A stretch of 64,000 nucleotides of DNA from positions 3,968,001-4,032,000 of the forward strand of contig NC_089399.1 of NCBI RefSeq assembly GCF_003171515.1, read 5' to 3'. Positions 46,430-58,324 of this stretch are shown here, piece by piece (position 1 is the stretch's first letter; every line of letters begins with the position of its first letter). Origin of the DNA: Pyrenophora tritici-repentis. Its lineage: Eukaryota > Ascomycota > Dothideomycetes > Pleosporales > Pleosporaceae. The notes beneath the pieces were generated by a model. That model was not told the DNA's origin and searched no databases. It saw only the letters and a list, made by a program, of their open reading frames with translations. The translations under genes and the position numbers were made by a program.

Positions 46430-48798
46430 ATGTTGTAAGTTTGCCATCTTCCACCTGACCGCGCACCCGCCCCCCAATCGCGGCGTTGTCAGGCTCCACC
46501 TGCATGACGAGCGCGATTGATACTGACATGTGTACAGCGTGCTACCCCCTCCTCCACGCTATCCCATCGGAGGCTACCCAGGCGCGCAACCAGGCCAGCT
46601 TATCGAGACCAACAATACTCTGACCCATCCGACGGGTCCAGAGTATCAGCTTGTTGTTGGAGAAGGTACTTGATTACCCTGTGGCCCAAAGCTTACTGCG
46701 TCATTTTCACCATACTGATACGATGATAGGAACATACGTGCTCCGCGACGACCTCCACCTGGCCACGCCCCCGCCGCATCCGTCTGAAGCTCCCGTTCAC
46801 AACCCGAATCCTCTTGCGACGACGATATCGCCGCCAACATCTGGCACCAAGCTTTCACTCGTAGCCCTTGCGCCTCGCCAACCCTCGCAGTCGCAGCTCT
46901 ACCGCTTCGGCACGCGCACTAGTACTCGCTCGCAGCTTCCGCAGAGCATACAGGAATCGCCGCACGAGACAAATAGCCAATCGAGTGACGTCGGCTCTCA
47001 TGGCGCCAATGGAATTGTATCATCGCCCTTGGACGGCCTGAAGACACCGGTGTTTGGCGAAGGAAATGCAGCGCTGTCAGTGCTCAATGGCAAGGACTCC
47101 AAGGATGCGTCTAAGAGGCGGAAACCCAAGAGCAACATTGTTAAGAGCAACTCGTCCTTTGTGTCCAGGGTCATCCCGCACGAAGCTCTGACTAAGCGAC
47201 TACAAGAACATAACCCCAATGGCCTTTATGCTTTTGCCAACATCAACCGTGCATTCCAATGGCTCGACCTGACGTCGCCCACCAAGGAGGAACATATGAC
47301 TAAGATTCTGTTTACCAAAGCGCATGCATTATGTCACGACATCAACCAGATCACAAAAGGGCCGAACCACCTCGATATCATCATGGGATTCTCGACCGGT
47401 GACATCATATGGTACGAGCCCATGTCACAAAAGTATGCACGCATCAACAAAAACGGGGTGATCAATGCAACAGCCGTATCGGATATACGGTGGCTTCCCA
47501 ACAGTGAGAACCTCTTTCTGGCGGCGCACATGGATGGAAGTCTAGTAGTGTATGACAAGGAAAAGGAAGATGCTGTGTTTGTCCCCGAGGAAAACATGTC
47601 TACTTCGGAAGAAGGTTTGACCGACGGGGAGAAGAAACTGAAGAAGCTGTTGACGATAAAGAAATCGGTCAATTCGAAGAACCAGAAAATGAACCCTGTC
47701 TCGTACTGGCAAGTCTCGAGATCCAAGGTCAACGCGTTTGAGTTTTCTCCAGACCGCCGCCATCTTGCCATTGTGTCCGAGGATGGGTCGTTCAGAATCA
47801 TGGACTTTCTCAGGGAGAAGCTGATCCACCACTACATGAGCTACTATGGCGGCATGATGTGTGTCTGCTGGTCGCCCGACGGTCGATACGTGGTAACCGG
47901 AGGTCAAGATGATTTGGTGTCAATATGGTCCCTGGAGGACAGCATGCTAGTTGCACGCTGCCAGGGACACAACTCGTGGGTGACGGCAGTGCAGTTTGAT
48001 CCATGGCGGTGCGACGAGCGAAATTATCGCATTGGCAGTGTGGGAGAAGACTGTCGCTTGTTGTTATGGGACTTTAGTGTGGGCATGCTGCATAGGCCAA
48101 AAGCGGTGAGTTTGAAGTCTGGTGAGCGTCGTGTCATGGCTGACGCTGGCTTAGGCTTCGGTAAGACAACGCGGCAGCATCGCGTCGTCCAACATCAAGA
48201 TGCAACGAACACAAACGGGCAATTCGACCAACCGCCTACGGTCCAACTCGAACCTTAGCTCGAGCAGCATGGTTGAGGACGACGAGGTGGTGCATCCGGT
48301 GGAGCCTCGGGCACGCACGGCCATGCTGCCTCCGGTGCTGGTGAGCCCGTCGATACGTGAACGTGAGAGAGATATGAGCTAATGGAGTGACGTGCAGGCG
48401 AAAGCGGTTCACGAGCATCCACTCTGCTGGCTGGGATTCGAAGAAGATTGCATCCTCACATCATGCAAAAATGGTGAGTTGCGTCAGCAAAAGTTTTCGT
48501 TTGATCACCTCATATCCACTCATGACCCGCACGTTGCAGCCTAAGACGCTGCGATCTGCGATAAGGGTCAGTTTGCTGTGGCGCATGTGCTCGTGCGCAG
48601 GAACACCCGCTCACCTAGCTGTCACACAGGGACCCGCTGGGGTTTTGTTGAACTCGCGATGCGGCGAAACCAGAGATAAGGAAGTGGATCGATGCTGACT
48701 CTTGACTTGTAGGCCACATCAGAATATGGGATCGTCCCAAGGAAAGTGCCGCCAACGACGATAGCAGCATGTCAGCAAGTGCAAAGACAAGCTCGTAG
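46430..48798 (+). CDS. creC: CreC-type WD40 protein (catabolite repression)
   Basis: CreC is the WD40 partner that stabilises the deubiquitinase CreB in Aspergillus carbon catabolite repression. The predicted protein is about 618 residues. Exons: 46430-46434, 46538-46665, 46730-48105, 48155-48340, 48398-48473 and 48713-48798; phases agree throughout. The N-terminus reads [17 protein letters not shown] and [20 protein letters not shown], both typical of CreC. WD repeats include [40 protein letters not shown] and [13 protein letters not shown]. The last repeat is reconstituted only by splicing exons 5 and 6 ([19 protein letters not shown] then GHIRIWDRP). The first coding exon is only 5 nt. A creD-type gene follows on the same strand. 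Confidence 0.93.
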
Positions 48799-50355
48799 AT
48801 TTGTTGTTGGACGTCGGGATACGATGGTGTTTGTGTTAACTCTGTGCAGCTCCGGGATGACCCGATGCAGGTGGACTTTTCACATGCAAAGAGGCGCTCG
48901 CCTCTTCAGCCCTACGCGTTGGTTGCGTGCAGTGGGCAGCGGGTGGCAGACGTCAGACAGAGGTGTGGCAGGCAGTGTATTGTTCTAGAACAGTTCCAAG
49001 ACAGGGCCATCCATAAGCTCTGAAAATCAAGTTTTCCTTATCTCCACCATGCAACATGGTGCCGAAATCGCTACAAGTCTTCCGGCCGGAAATCTTGGTG
49101 TGTGCCCTCTTCAGTGGATAAGGACGGTGCTTGCGGGAATTACTGCAATTGCTGTTAAGCTGTGCTGGTGCGGGCTCTTGCGTTGCGGGCCTGTATGAGG
49201 CTCTTTTGATCTGTACCCACCGGTGCGCCAATGCACGGCTAGCCGCAGCCTGTTCCAACTGCAGGCACTGGTTCATTACTGTAAGTACAGTACTAGGTAG
49301 ACACACTGCAATCTATCAAAGTACCTACTATACCTAGGCACTAACCTGATGTTTCATCGTGGCGATCAACGGCGTGACCGTGACCGGATTGTCCATGCCC
49401 AGACACCAAATGGCTATCGAGTTTGGTTACGAGCTTGTTGACGTGTTAGACACCGGCGACGTGCAGGCGGGCTCGCCATTGTTTCGGACTTGTCTTGGCC
49501 GATGCAATGTGTGCCTGGGTTGTACCACAATTTTCTCGGGAGAGCCGCAACACGCTGCCTGCAGCCGCACCCTCGCAAGTGCAAGAGAAACGTCTGTGTA
49601 AGCATGAGCACGTAAGCATCCAGCTTCGCTTGTTGGACAAAGTGGAGACATGTCGATGCTTCCGTATAACTCTGTCTGCCCAGTCTATTATCTTCACATG
49701 CTATCAAGGCCGCGCGTAGTCTTTGACAGACTTGAATGGCCGCAACTGTCTATCGCGCCGTTCACGGCCAGCTATCGGGGCACTTTCTTTCACGCCCCCC
49801 CCCCCCCCCCTGCGCCATGCGACGCCCAACCGCCGCCAGAAATTTCGCAAACTGTGAGAGACGGGCGCTAGGGAAGAGACAAATGATGCGAGCAGCCAGC
49901 GTCTCCACTTATGCCAAAGCCCACCACGCCCACGCCTGCGCCCATGCCCATGAGCTCATCAGGGTGCAGGTGCTGGTTACGCCGCCCTTGCCCGCGCATC
50001 CCACGCTGAGCTGGAGCGCGATACTACATGTATATCTAGAGTAGTAGTAGCACGCGCCTGCCCTGGTCTGCTATCCTCATCGCTGCTACTCATCTCTCTA
50101 CTTTACTCACTCACCTCCGCATCTCAATCATCATCCCGCTCCATCCCACTCCAATCCCACCCCAAATACGAGAGCCGCCTCTACCGCAGTACCTCGTCGT
50201 CCCGGCTTCCGCTACGTCCGACTGATCTGCTGGCTTGCATCAGCCTGCGCCTGCGACTTGGCCAGCTGATACTTAATTGCGCCAGCCCCGCACCCTCCGC
50301 CAACGTGTGATGGTCGTTTTGTCTTTGTGGTGATCCAGTGCTTGTCCCTCGTTAC
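48799..50355. other. 1.56-kb intergenic region between creC and creD-like genes
   Basis: No gene supported. A run of 16 C residues lies at 49795-49810. The final 350 bases before the creD-like start are C/T-rich and probably promoter and leader. Several short open frames on both strands lack family features. Confidence 0.55.
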
Positions 50356-52181
50356 ATGATGCCTCGCCCTGGTGTCGGAGTATTCGGCAAACACGCCGCC
50401 CCTACCCTGGAGATCAAGTAGGCTTTGCTGCAACTTCAAGCTGACCGCCCTAACCCCTCCGCAGGCCGGAGTCGCCCTTTGTTGTCTTCTATGGAGAATC
50501 GTCAGAGTCGCACGAAGCGGAGCTGAAGGGCAAGTTGGTTCTGAACAACCCAGAGTCCATGTCAGTGAAGAACCTGCGCATCACACTCACAGGCACCCGC
50601 AAAGTCTCGTACGGTAACTCCACTTCCCGAAACCCTGGCAGAATGCATGGCTGATTATGTGCGCAAAGATGGCATGTCACAAATACGGTGAACCCGCAAC
50701 CCATTACCCAAAAGTCAAACTTCCTTGTCGACGAGCTGCACTTGTTCCCCGTCGATGTCGGCACCAAGACGAAAGCGCACAAGCTGAATGCTGGTTACCA
50801 TGAGTGGGACTTCAAGTTCAAGATGCCCCCGAACATCGACCAAAGCATCGAGGGACTACCGACGAACTGGGTGGTTTATAGTCTTAAGGCGTCAGTGGAC
50901 AGAGGCTACATGAGCAAGCAGCTCACTGCTAGCACGCACATCCGCGTAATTCGCACACTCGGCCGCGACATGCTTGAATCCATGCCCATGGAGCAGATCA
51001 ACGAGGATATCTGGGCGAATAAGCTCGCATACAAGATTACCGTTCCCCAGAAGAACTATATCGTGGGCACCAGCATCACAGCAGACTTCGTCTTGATTCC
51101 GCTGCGCAAGGGCGTTGTCATATCGACCATCAAAATGGAGCTGTTAGAGTCGCGCCAACTCTTCGCAGACTATGCCGGACGGCGTATTAGCCATCAGCAG
51201 GAGATGCAAGTCGCGGTGACCGAAGGCGAAATGCCCGAGAACTCTGCGCAAACAGTTCCCGAAGGAACCGAAGATCCGGATGCTCTGTTTGACGAATCCC
51301 ACCGTTTTTCCATGACGCTGCATCTCCCAAAGTCGCTCAAGAGCTGTCGGCAATCGGTGGATACTGAGAACATCCGGTTATCGCACAAGTTGCGGTTATA
51401 CGTCAATCTCAAGAATCCGGAAGGTCACACGAGTCAGTTGCTGGTGAAGAACCACGTGCACCTGTTCATCTCGCCAAACTTGCCTCCGAACGAGGACCAG
51501 AGTGTGGTGGTCGATCAGAACATCCTAAACCAGCAAGCGATCCAGGACGAGGTCAACCAGAATGCGCCTCCTACGTATGGGCTGCATCAACTAGACTCGC
51601 TTTACAACGACATTGATCCTTCTGGTTTCATGACGCCAAGTGGTCAGTACAGCATGATGAACAGCGGCGCCAACACACCCTTCTACGCTCAGAGTAGACG
51701 CGGCTCAGCCGAGAATCTCACATCCCTGGATGCGGCGGTGCATCAGCCCGGTGGCGGTGCATCAGCATTGGCACTCCAGCACCGTCTTGCGAATCTTAGC
51801 ATGAACCACGACGACCGATCCACACGCATCCAGCCATCAAGACACTCATCGGGTGATAGTACACCCGCCAACAACGCCGAACCAGCCTACTTTGACCTGC
51901 CCACGTCAAATTACGACATGGACGCTCTAGCGCGAACACCCAGCTACAACACAGCTGTGCGCACGCCCATTGGCTCAAGGACTCCTGGTGGCGTCGACAT
52001 GATGCTTCCCAGCTACGAAATCGCAACGTCAAGACCCAGCTCTCCAAACCGCAGTAGAGGCAGCAGAGGAACGACTCCTAGTCCGGCTCGCAGTCTGGAC
52101 ACGTTGAACGAGGAAACGTATCGCAATACGCAGATGAATAGTAGGAGGCAAAGCCCCAGAACTAGTGATGATGGAAGGTAA
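50356..52181 (+). CDS. creD: CreD/Rod1-type arrestin-related ubiquitin-ligase adaptor
   Basis: These alpha-arrestins recruit HECT (Rsp5/HulA) ubiquitin ligases to membrane permeases; CreD opposes CreB/CreC in Aspergillus carbon regulation. The predicted protein has 572 residues. Exons: 50356-50417, 50465-50608 and 50669-52181. The second donor (gtacgg) was chosen because it gives the conserved GTRKVSW junction. The arrestin N domain includes FVVFYGESSESHEAELKGKL, and the C domain includes FVLIPLRKGVVISTIKMELL and RLSHKLRLYVNLKNPEG. PPTYG (~369) and LPSYE (~515) are PY motifs for WW-domain binding. The tail is Ser/Pro/Arg-rich. A further 3' exon may exist at 52542-52849. CreD and its paralogue ApyA are hard to tell apart by eye. 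Confidence 0.87.
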
Positions 52182-52541
52182 TCCAACCCATCTTACGACT
52201 TTTTCTCTCTTCAACTATTTTGTCTGCTCTATGCGCTGGCAAGTCTTCGATGCGCTTCCTTGGAAAGCAACCGAAGAGCCAGATTTTCATGCTGGTCATG
52301 CCACTTTTGCTGTCTATATCACAGCTACTATTCTTTTTTAGAGCTTTTATTCACAGCGACTCACACCACACATTATATCCCCACTCCCCAAAACCCACTT
52401 TATCATTTTTTGTTCCTTTCCTTTCCTTTCCACTTCTTCTTCTTCTTCGTCTTTCACATGCACTACTAGACATCCCTTCTTCCAAACTAGCCCCGTAAAA
52501 GTAAAAGAAACCACATTTTTAATACCCGGCTCGCGCGTACA

Positions 52542-52849
52542 GTCACCACCATCACCACTATCACCACCCCATCATCATCATCGCTGATGACCCGCTCACA
52601 CCAACGCTCTCCCACTCTTCGACATCGTCTACAACATCGCTACCACTCTCAACACCATTGCTGGATTCAACTTTCTTGTCCCCATTGTCGGCAATGCGGA
52701 CGCGTAGCTCGTCTGGCGGTTCGGCGTCCCTCAGACCACCACCGAAGCAGAGGCATAGGTCGGCGTCTACGTCTTCCACAGGTGTGTCTGTTCAGGAGGC
52801 GTTGGAGGAGTTGTCGGGGTTTAGGAGGTTGTTGAGGAGGGTGGAGTAG
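52542..52849 (+). CDS. Possible additional 3' exon of the creD-like gene
   Basis: An open frame with no convincing start of its own reads ADDPLTPTLSHSSTSSTT, AMRTRSSSGGSASLRPPPK and ends VSVQEALEELSGFRRLLRRV plus Glu and stop. It looks like a genuine Ser-rich C-terminus. A donor at 52178/52179 (gtaatc, overlapping the creD stop codon) and an acceptor at 52540-52541 would join it in frame across a 363-bp intron, extending the protein by ~100 residues. The intron is long for this window, so this is tentative. Confidence 0.4.
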
Positions 52850-53786
52850 TGTTTGTTTCTAGGGTTTTTCCTTGAAGGGGTTATGTTATGAGGGTCTGGG
52901 GGGGGGGGTTCTTTTCTTATAGACTTGCATTATTAGGATTATTGCCTTGATGGCGGCAAAGGGAGGGACGGACGGATGAAGGAGAGAAGGGATAGGAGTA
53001 GGGCTATGTTATACCCATTGTGGTCCAGCTAGGTGGTTAGCTAGATTTTTTTCCTTTGCTTCATAGAGAAAAGTGAGGGTGTTACTCATCCACATTCACA
53101 TTCATCAATCAAATCAATTTGAAAAAGAACAAAAACATCATATTACACTCCACTCTTCTTCCTTCCTTCCTCTAACATCCAAAACCTCACTTCTGCACCC
53201 CTTGTCCGAGTAAAAACCTCTAATATACTGAACCCCCCAAGAAATACACATACATACACATGTGTATATATAAACCTTTTTCTTCTTATATATACCCGTT
53301 TGTGTCGGATCGTGAGTATCGGTAGAGACGTCGGCTGCTTGACACTTCGGCCCGACTTCGGCCCACCTTGCGCAGAGCTTAGGTATACCTTCGTAGCACC
53401 TATGTTCGTAGACAATCAATAAGAACAATCACCGAACAGAATGCATTACTAGTTATCGTTATTTCCCTTTACGCACTTAGTGCAAAGCCAACCAACAGTT
53501 TGTATAAAAGATCGTTTATTGGTTGTGCTGGCGGTCGTGGTAGGTAGGTAGGAAGGGGGGAAGGAGAAAGATGGAGCTTTGTTGGTTAGATGTAGTATTC
53601 TACGTACGGTGGATGAAAAGAAGGATAGGTAGAACTGGAAAGGAAATGGGTATGCAACACGGCTAAACGCTAAAAACAAATCCCACAATCGCTCAAAAAG
53701 AACGCACCGAGAATCTTGTATCCATGAAATCATCACCTACCCCCCCTCCCCTCTCTTCCCCTACCCAGCCCCCTCCCCACACCAAC
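52850..53786. other. Intergenic region with second copy of the 110-bp repeat
   Basis: The first part (52850-53000) is strongly G-rich. A copy of the dispersed repeat occupies 53303-53412. A tandem ggta tract lies at about 53538-53552. No gene is recognised. Confidence 0.6.
53303..53412 (-). repeat. 110-bp dispersed repeat, copy 2 (inverted)
   Basis: Reverse complement of 38677-38786 with about two mismatches. A tatata-rich stretch borders one end (53264-53295). No terminal inverted repeat or clear target duplication was found around either copy. Confidence 0.93.
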
Positions 53787-56524
53787 CTAAGCAGCCCTAA
53801 TCCCCCCAAACAGCCTCTCCAACCTCAACTCCTCCACATCACTCGTCCACTCATGCACCCTCGGCAGCGTAACCCTCCACCCCCTATCCTCCATCTCCTC
53901 GAGCAGCGTCGCCGTCTTACGCTCGCCGTCTTCCTGGTCCGTGGCGCAAATCACAAAGGTGGTGAGGTAGAACATGACGAAAGTGTACTTGGAGTTGAGG
54001 AAGTGTTGGATGTAGTATTGCCAGGCGTTTGCGGAGGAGGGGCGGTCGAATGCTGGGGGGTGGGTTAGTTGGGAGGGGGAAGGAGGGAGAGGAGGAGGTG
54101 AAAGGGGGGAGGGGAAGGGGGAGGAAAGGAACTTACGCATAGCATTCCAACGGTACACATGACCCTCCCACGTAGCAAAGTTCAAACCACTTTTCCCGAG
54201 ACTTTTTATCGCAGGCATAGGCCAAGCGCAGTAATGCGTTTGTATCGAGCCCTTTGCCATAATAGCATTCGAATACTTTTGCTTAAACGCATGCGCGAAA
54301 TCCACCAGACAAGTTCGCGGAGGTAGAGGTAAAATCGGCAAGCGCTCGCCTTCTACTGATGTTGCGCTGTCGTCGTAGGGGAAGTAGAGATCTGGGTTGC
54401 CGTCTTCGCCTTGGATGATGATGGGTCGCGTCTGTGGCTCTTCGTACTCTGGAGCAAGACTAACGATGCCGTAGCGTTCCATGTCTTCGATTGCGCGGCG
54501 GATGAAGCGGTTGTCGTCTCGGGAGATGTTTTGTGGGATTGATTTGATTTGTTTTGCGGCGATGATTGAGGGGTCGGGGTTGTATGTTCGCCATCTGTTG
54601 CCTTCGTGCTGGATTTCGCCGGGCGGTGGGTAACGTAGCTCGGATGAGCATTCGATTTTTATATCTTCTAGGTAACTCTCTTGTGCTGAGGAGGGGATGA
54701 TCTCGCGGATCACCCGCTTGGCCATTTGCCGGGGGGATGGGTCGCCAACGAGCATGAGGAGTGTGTCTTGTACGATGTCTATCAGTCGGAAAGGTAACCC
54801 GACCTCACGGTCGATGATGATGAATTGCCAAGAATCGACTACGATAGGGTCGTACATTGATGTTTTCCGCATGCGCAGCTGGTTTTTGATCTCTTCCAGG
54901 GTGAGTGTGGTGGTGAAGTCGACTTTATCCAACTCATCCAATGCTGCTGCCGAGCGATGGCGGCTGATGAATAGATCTGGCTCAGTTGGGTGGACAGTCG
55001 CGTCAGCAAGTGTGCCTTCGTACACGACGAGATATAGTGATGCGGTTCGCTTGCGCAGTTCACTCAAGAACGCTTGAGTTAAGGGATGACCTATGGCCAT
55101 TTGCCCACACAGATAATTGCGCGATTGTCGTTGCACCCACATACCCTCCTCTTGCTTCAGACCGTTGATCGAGGTAAAGTCCCCTTTGCTCATTGGTATG
55201 AAACCCAAGTACACACCCGTGGCGCATTCGCCCATGATACTTTTTCGATCATACCAGTGGTTGTTGTATAATTTGAGCATAAGCAGCTTGCAGATTGTTG
55301 TGTAATCTTCAAAGTTGGAGCATATACTGGCGAGAGTCCAGGGTGTGAGAAGCGTAGGGAACCAGCGATAACTAGACCAGATTAGTCGAATCTTCGGGTT
55401 TTCAATGCAAACATACAGAATATCCCAACATGGCTTATTCATCTCCAATCCCTCGGTGGTACTTGGTATAGTGCCTCCAAGTAGCTGGATGGTTTTGATG
55501 TCCCCACCGGCAAGAGTCTGGGCACATATCGCGACGCGGAGATATTGAACAGCGTGAGGTCGCCATGCTTTTTCGAAGAAATCACAATACATCTCGAGCT
55601 GACTGGCCTGGCAACCCGAGAGAAACTTGTCGATACTTCTCGACATTGTCGCATGTTCCAACGTTGCAGCATCGCTATCGTTTAGAATCATGATGCGGAA
55701 CCAGGCACGGATGATATCTGTACCCGTGTCCGTTCCAGTCTGATCGTTAGTACCAGGGGAGTCTGGATAATCTTGTGAGTCGTCCAAATCGGGAACAATG
55801 GTGTATAGCCGCCGTATGCTATCTGTACAGACATCCACATAAAAGTGTTTGAGTACAAGGATAGTACCGTCGTCAGGTAGACCAGCCAATGAGCTCATGG
55901 GTATTCGGGGATCCAATGGAGACCGAAGGATCCTAATTCTGTCTCGTTTTTCATGGTCGTTTGGAGGTGGTGACATGGTGTGAATGCCGGGCGTCTCTGG
56001 AGTTGGACCGCGATTGAGATTCGACACTATATTGCGCATTCATGAGCTTCTGGTACCTGTGAAAGGGACCATTATACAGTACTGAGTAAAGTGTCTGCAA
56101 GATGCCTCGTATTGTTCTCCATCTTTTGTATCCATTCGATATAATCTTGGATGTCTCCGCCACGAGGATGGAAACGATGCTGGATTTGTCGTCTGAGGTA
56201 TACAGACTGTCGCAGTAATAGAATCTTTTGCTTCGCAGACTCTAAGCCCACCACCACCATCTCTTCCGCGTTCTGATTGACTTTCTCCCATCGCGCACTC
56301 ATTTGCCTCCAGTCATTGTGATGCTGATAGCACCAGATGTCGTCTGATTTCGGCGGAAGCGCGATCCAGCACGCTCGGCCGTCCGATTCGACAGCTTCGC
56401 AAACCGCTTCATTCGATATAGGACAGTCTGGCACATTGTTGAGGTGAAGCAAGCGTCGCGATTCGCATCTGAAGTTATTCTGTCGCCGTTCTCTCGAGCT
56501 GCTCATGCGCAGCTGAACACTCAT
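53787..56524 (-). CDS. Unknown 865-residue protein with Cys/His zinc-site-like motif
   Basis: I do not recognise this family. Exons by hand: 56524-56083, 56026-54137 and 54052-53787. The first junction replaces an in-frame stop and joins RHLADTLL to SNLNRGPTPETPG; the second intron (84 bp, gtaagt) would otherwise add a Pro-rich in-frame stretch. Near residues 30-70 a C-P-I..C-E-A.. GRACW..WCYQHHNDW pattern resembles a small Cys/His metal site of the CxxC-x(n)-C-Y-x-H kind. The rest is largely helical, without membrane segments or signal peptide, and ends in a conserved-looking block (WQYYIQHFLNSKYTFVMFYL, then VEELRLERLFGGIRAA). The start at 56524 is the first ATG of the open segment. Function unknown; it may belong to a lineage-specific fungal family. 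Confidence 0.7.
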
Positions 56525-57733
56525 GGCCAATGGTGTCACTTGCTCTTGACAATACCGAAAACGCCGAAGTATGCAAAGAATGAAACCGAAATATGACGAA
56601 GGAATCTACGGAACCAAGCGCACAGGAAGGCGGTGGCTCATATCACCCCCCATGATTACGCCTCGAGCAGGGGTTATCCAATTAGTGGTATGGGTGCCCC
56701 GCGTGGTTTACGCCCGATTAGAAAAACATGTCTCGATTAACGCGGCCCGGTGACAGTAAAGTCGGTGACATGTGCTCGGTCAGCCATAGTGTTTTGATTG
56801 GCGTCGTAAGAGATGACTGCTATTGGTTGCGACTAAGAGACCACAACAGCCGTGGGCGCACAGCATTGCTTCTGCTCGCAGGCGTCACGGGTATTAAGAT
56901 TGACAAGGAACAGTTGGTGGAATACCACGAAGTGCGAAAGTTGTGTAACAGGACCTGTTGGTATTTGCTAGGCTTTGGAACTCAATTGATAAACCCCCAA
57001 TGCCGCATTCATCGTCCCATCGACAGACATGTGTAGCCGCTTCCATCTCTTCGGTTAAGAATAGAGTTTATCATGGAAGATATGACTAAGACGATGGAGG
57101 AGTGTTGCAATTTAACCTGTCCGGGAACATGTTGATAAAATTCGGTGTGATGGAGACAACTCTAGGGCCAACTGTCACATCATCGTCGTATAATGATCTG
57201 CTACGAAGAAACAACCTCCGATGCGCAGGATCATTAACCTCGAATGGAGGATTGAGATTCGCGAGCTGTAACAAGCCTCTGAGGGCGGTTACGCAGGCGC
57301 CAATGAATGTAGAGGAGACGGCAGGGGCCAAGCTCTGCGAGCGCCCTTGGCGAACTGAGTGGCCGCCCTGGGGGCCGCCAAGCAGGGGACGCCTTGTAAG
57401 CCCGGCGCGACCATGATACCATGCCAATAGGCGGTGACATTTTGCCGTCTTGTTGTAATCCATTCGGATGACATAGCTACCTAAGCAGAGACGCATCCGC
57501 AAACTGTGTCGCCTGTACCTTAATGCCGGGCGCGTAAGAACTGCCATTGAAGACAGCAGACTCTACAGTACAACTAGCTTTAAAACTGACCAGACATGGC
57601 CTCCCCAGATAGAAAGTACGAGAGGCTAAACCTAAAGTCGTAAGCGCGCGCGTTCACGATCATCTACTCTATCGACCGTGTCTCAGGGCGAGGTTGGATG
57701 CCGTGCAGGAGGTTGGCGACCCCAACCCCATCC
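56525..57733. other. 1.2-kb intergenic region without a supported gene
   Basis: Open frames at 56571-57036 (plus) and 57086-57547 (minus) show no domain, signal peptide or credible splice structure. The stretch could hold a decayed gene, but nothing positive supports one. Confidence 0.5.
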
Positions 57734-58305
57734 TCAATTGATTGCCTCAACTTGCTGATATATCTGCGCTCTCTTCATTTTGGATGCGAAGAGCATCAGT
57801 CGTACAAAGTAGTATAATTTGACGATGATGATGATGATGATGCTAGCTTGCTCATGTCGGAAGGAATGCAGGAGAGGTTCGGTGCGTAGGAGGGTAATAC
57901 TGCGACCCTTTGATATCCGTTTATTTGCGTAGATTCTCCAAACAGCATCGGCGCCGTAGACGCAAATAGAGGAGGCATTTGGAGGCAAATATGGGGCGAG
58001 AATATCTCCGATCTGACTTTGGACGATGTTTCCGTTTACCCCACATCTCGGTATACCGAATGCAGTATAGTCCAGCTGCCAGCCGAGGTCGAGCTGCGGT
58101 GAACTAAGCATGAGAGTTGGGGAACGGCCTCATTCACGCTTACCGCTCCCCTGCAAAGAAGTGCAAGAGCTGTCAGTCGACAGTTTATATACTCTGGATT
58201 TCCAACATCTCGGACTCCACCAGTTAGGGTTATCTGATCGTCACCTGTAGTTATATCGGTACATATAGGCGGTACCCCGCATTTCTCCACACGTCCGACA
58301 AGCAT
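57734..58305 (-). CDS. Hypothetical Cys-containing protein, two exons
   Basis: Exon 1 (58305-58144) and exon 2 (58093-57734) are joined by a 50-bp intron with strong gtaagc donor and cag acceptor, in phase 0, giving 173 residues. The first ~110 residues hold six Cys (including KCGVPPICTD, NCRLTALALLC, IPRCGVNGN and SSICVYGAD), the spacing style of small disulfide-rich proteins, yet no signal peptide is seen. The C-terminal end includes Ile repeats from a GAT microsatellite and may not be real coding sequence. The start lies only 19 bp from the divergent HOT gene. Family not recognised. Confidence 0.35.
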
Positions 58306-58324
58306 ACCTTTACAACTCTACGCT

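Noticed and set aside
57823..57843. GAT trinucleotide microsatellite
   Set aside because: An ordinary simple repeat; noted only because it makes the C-terminus of the small hypothetical protein doubtful.
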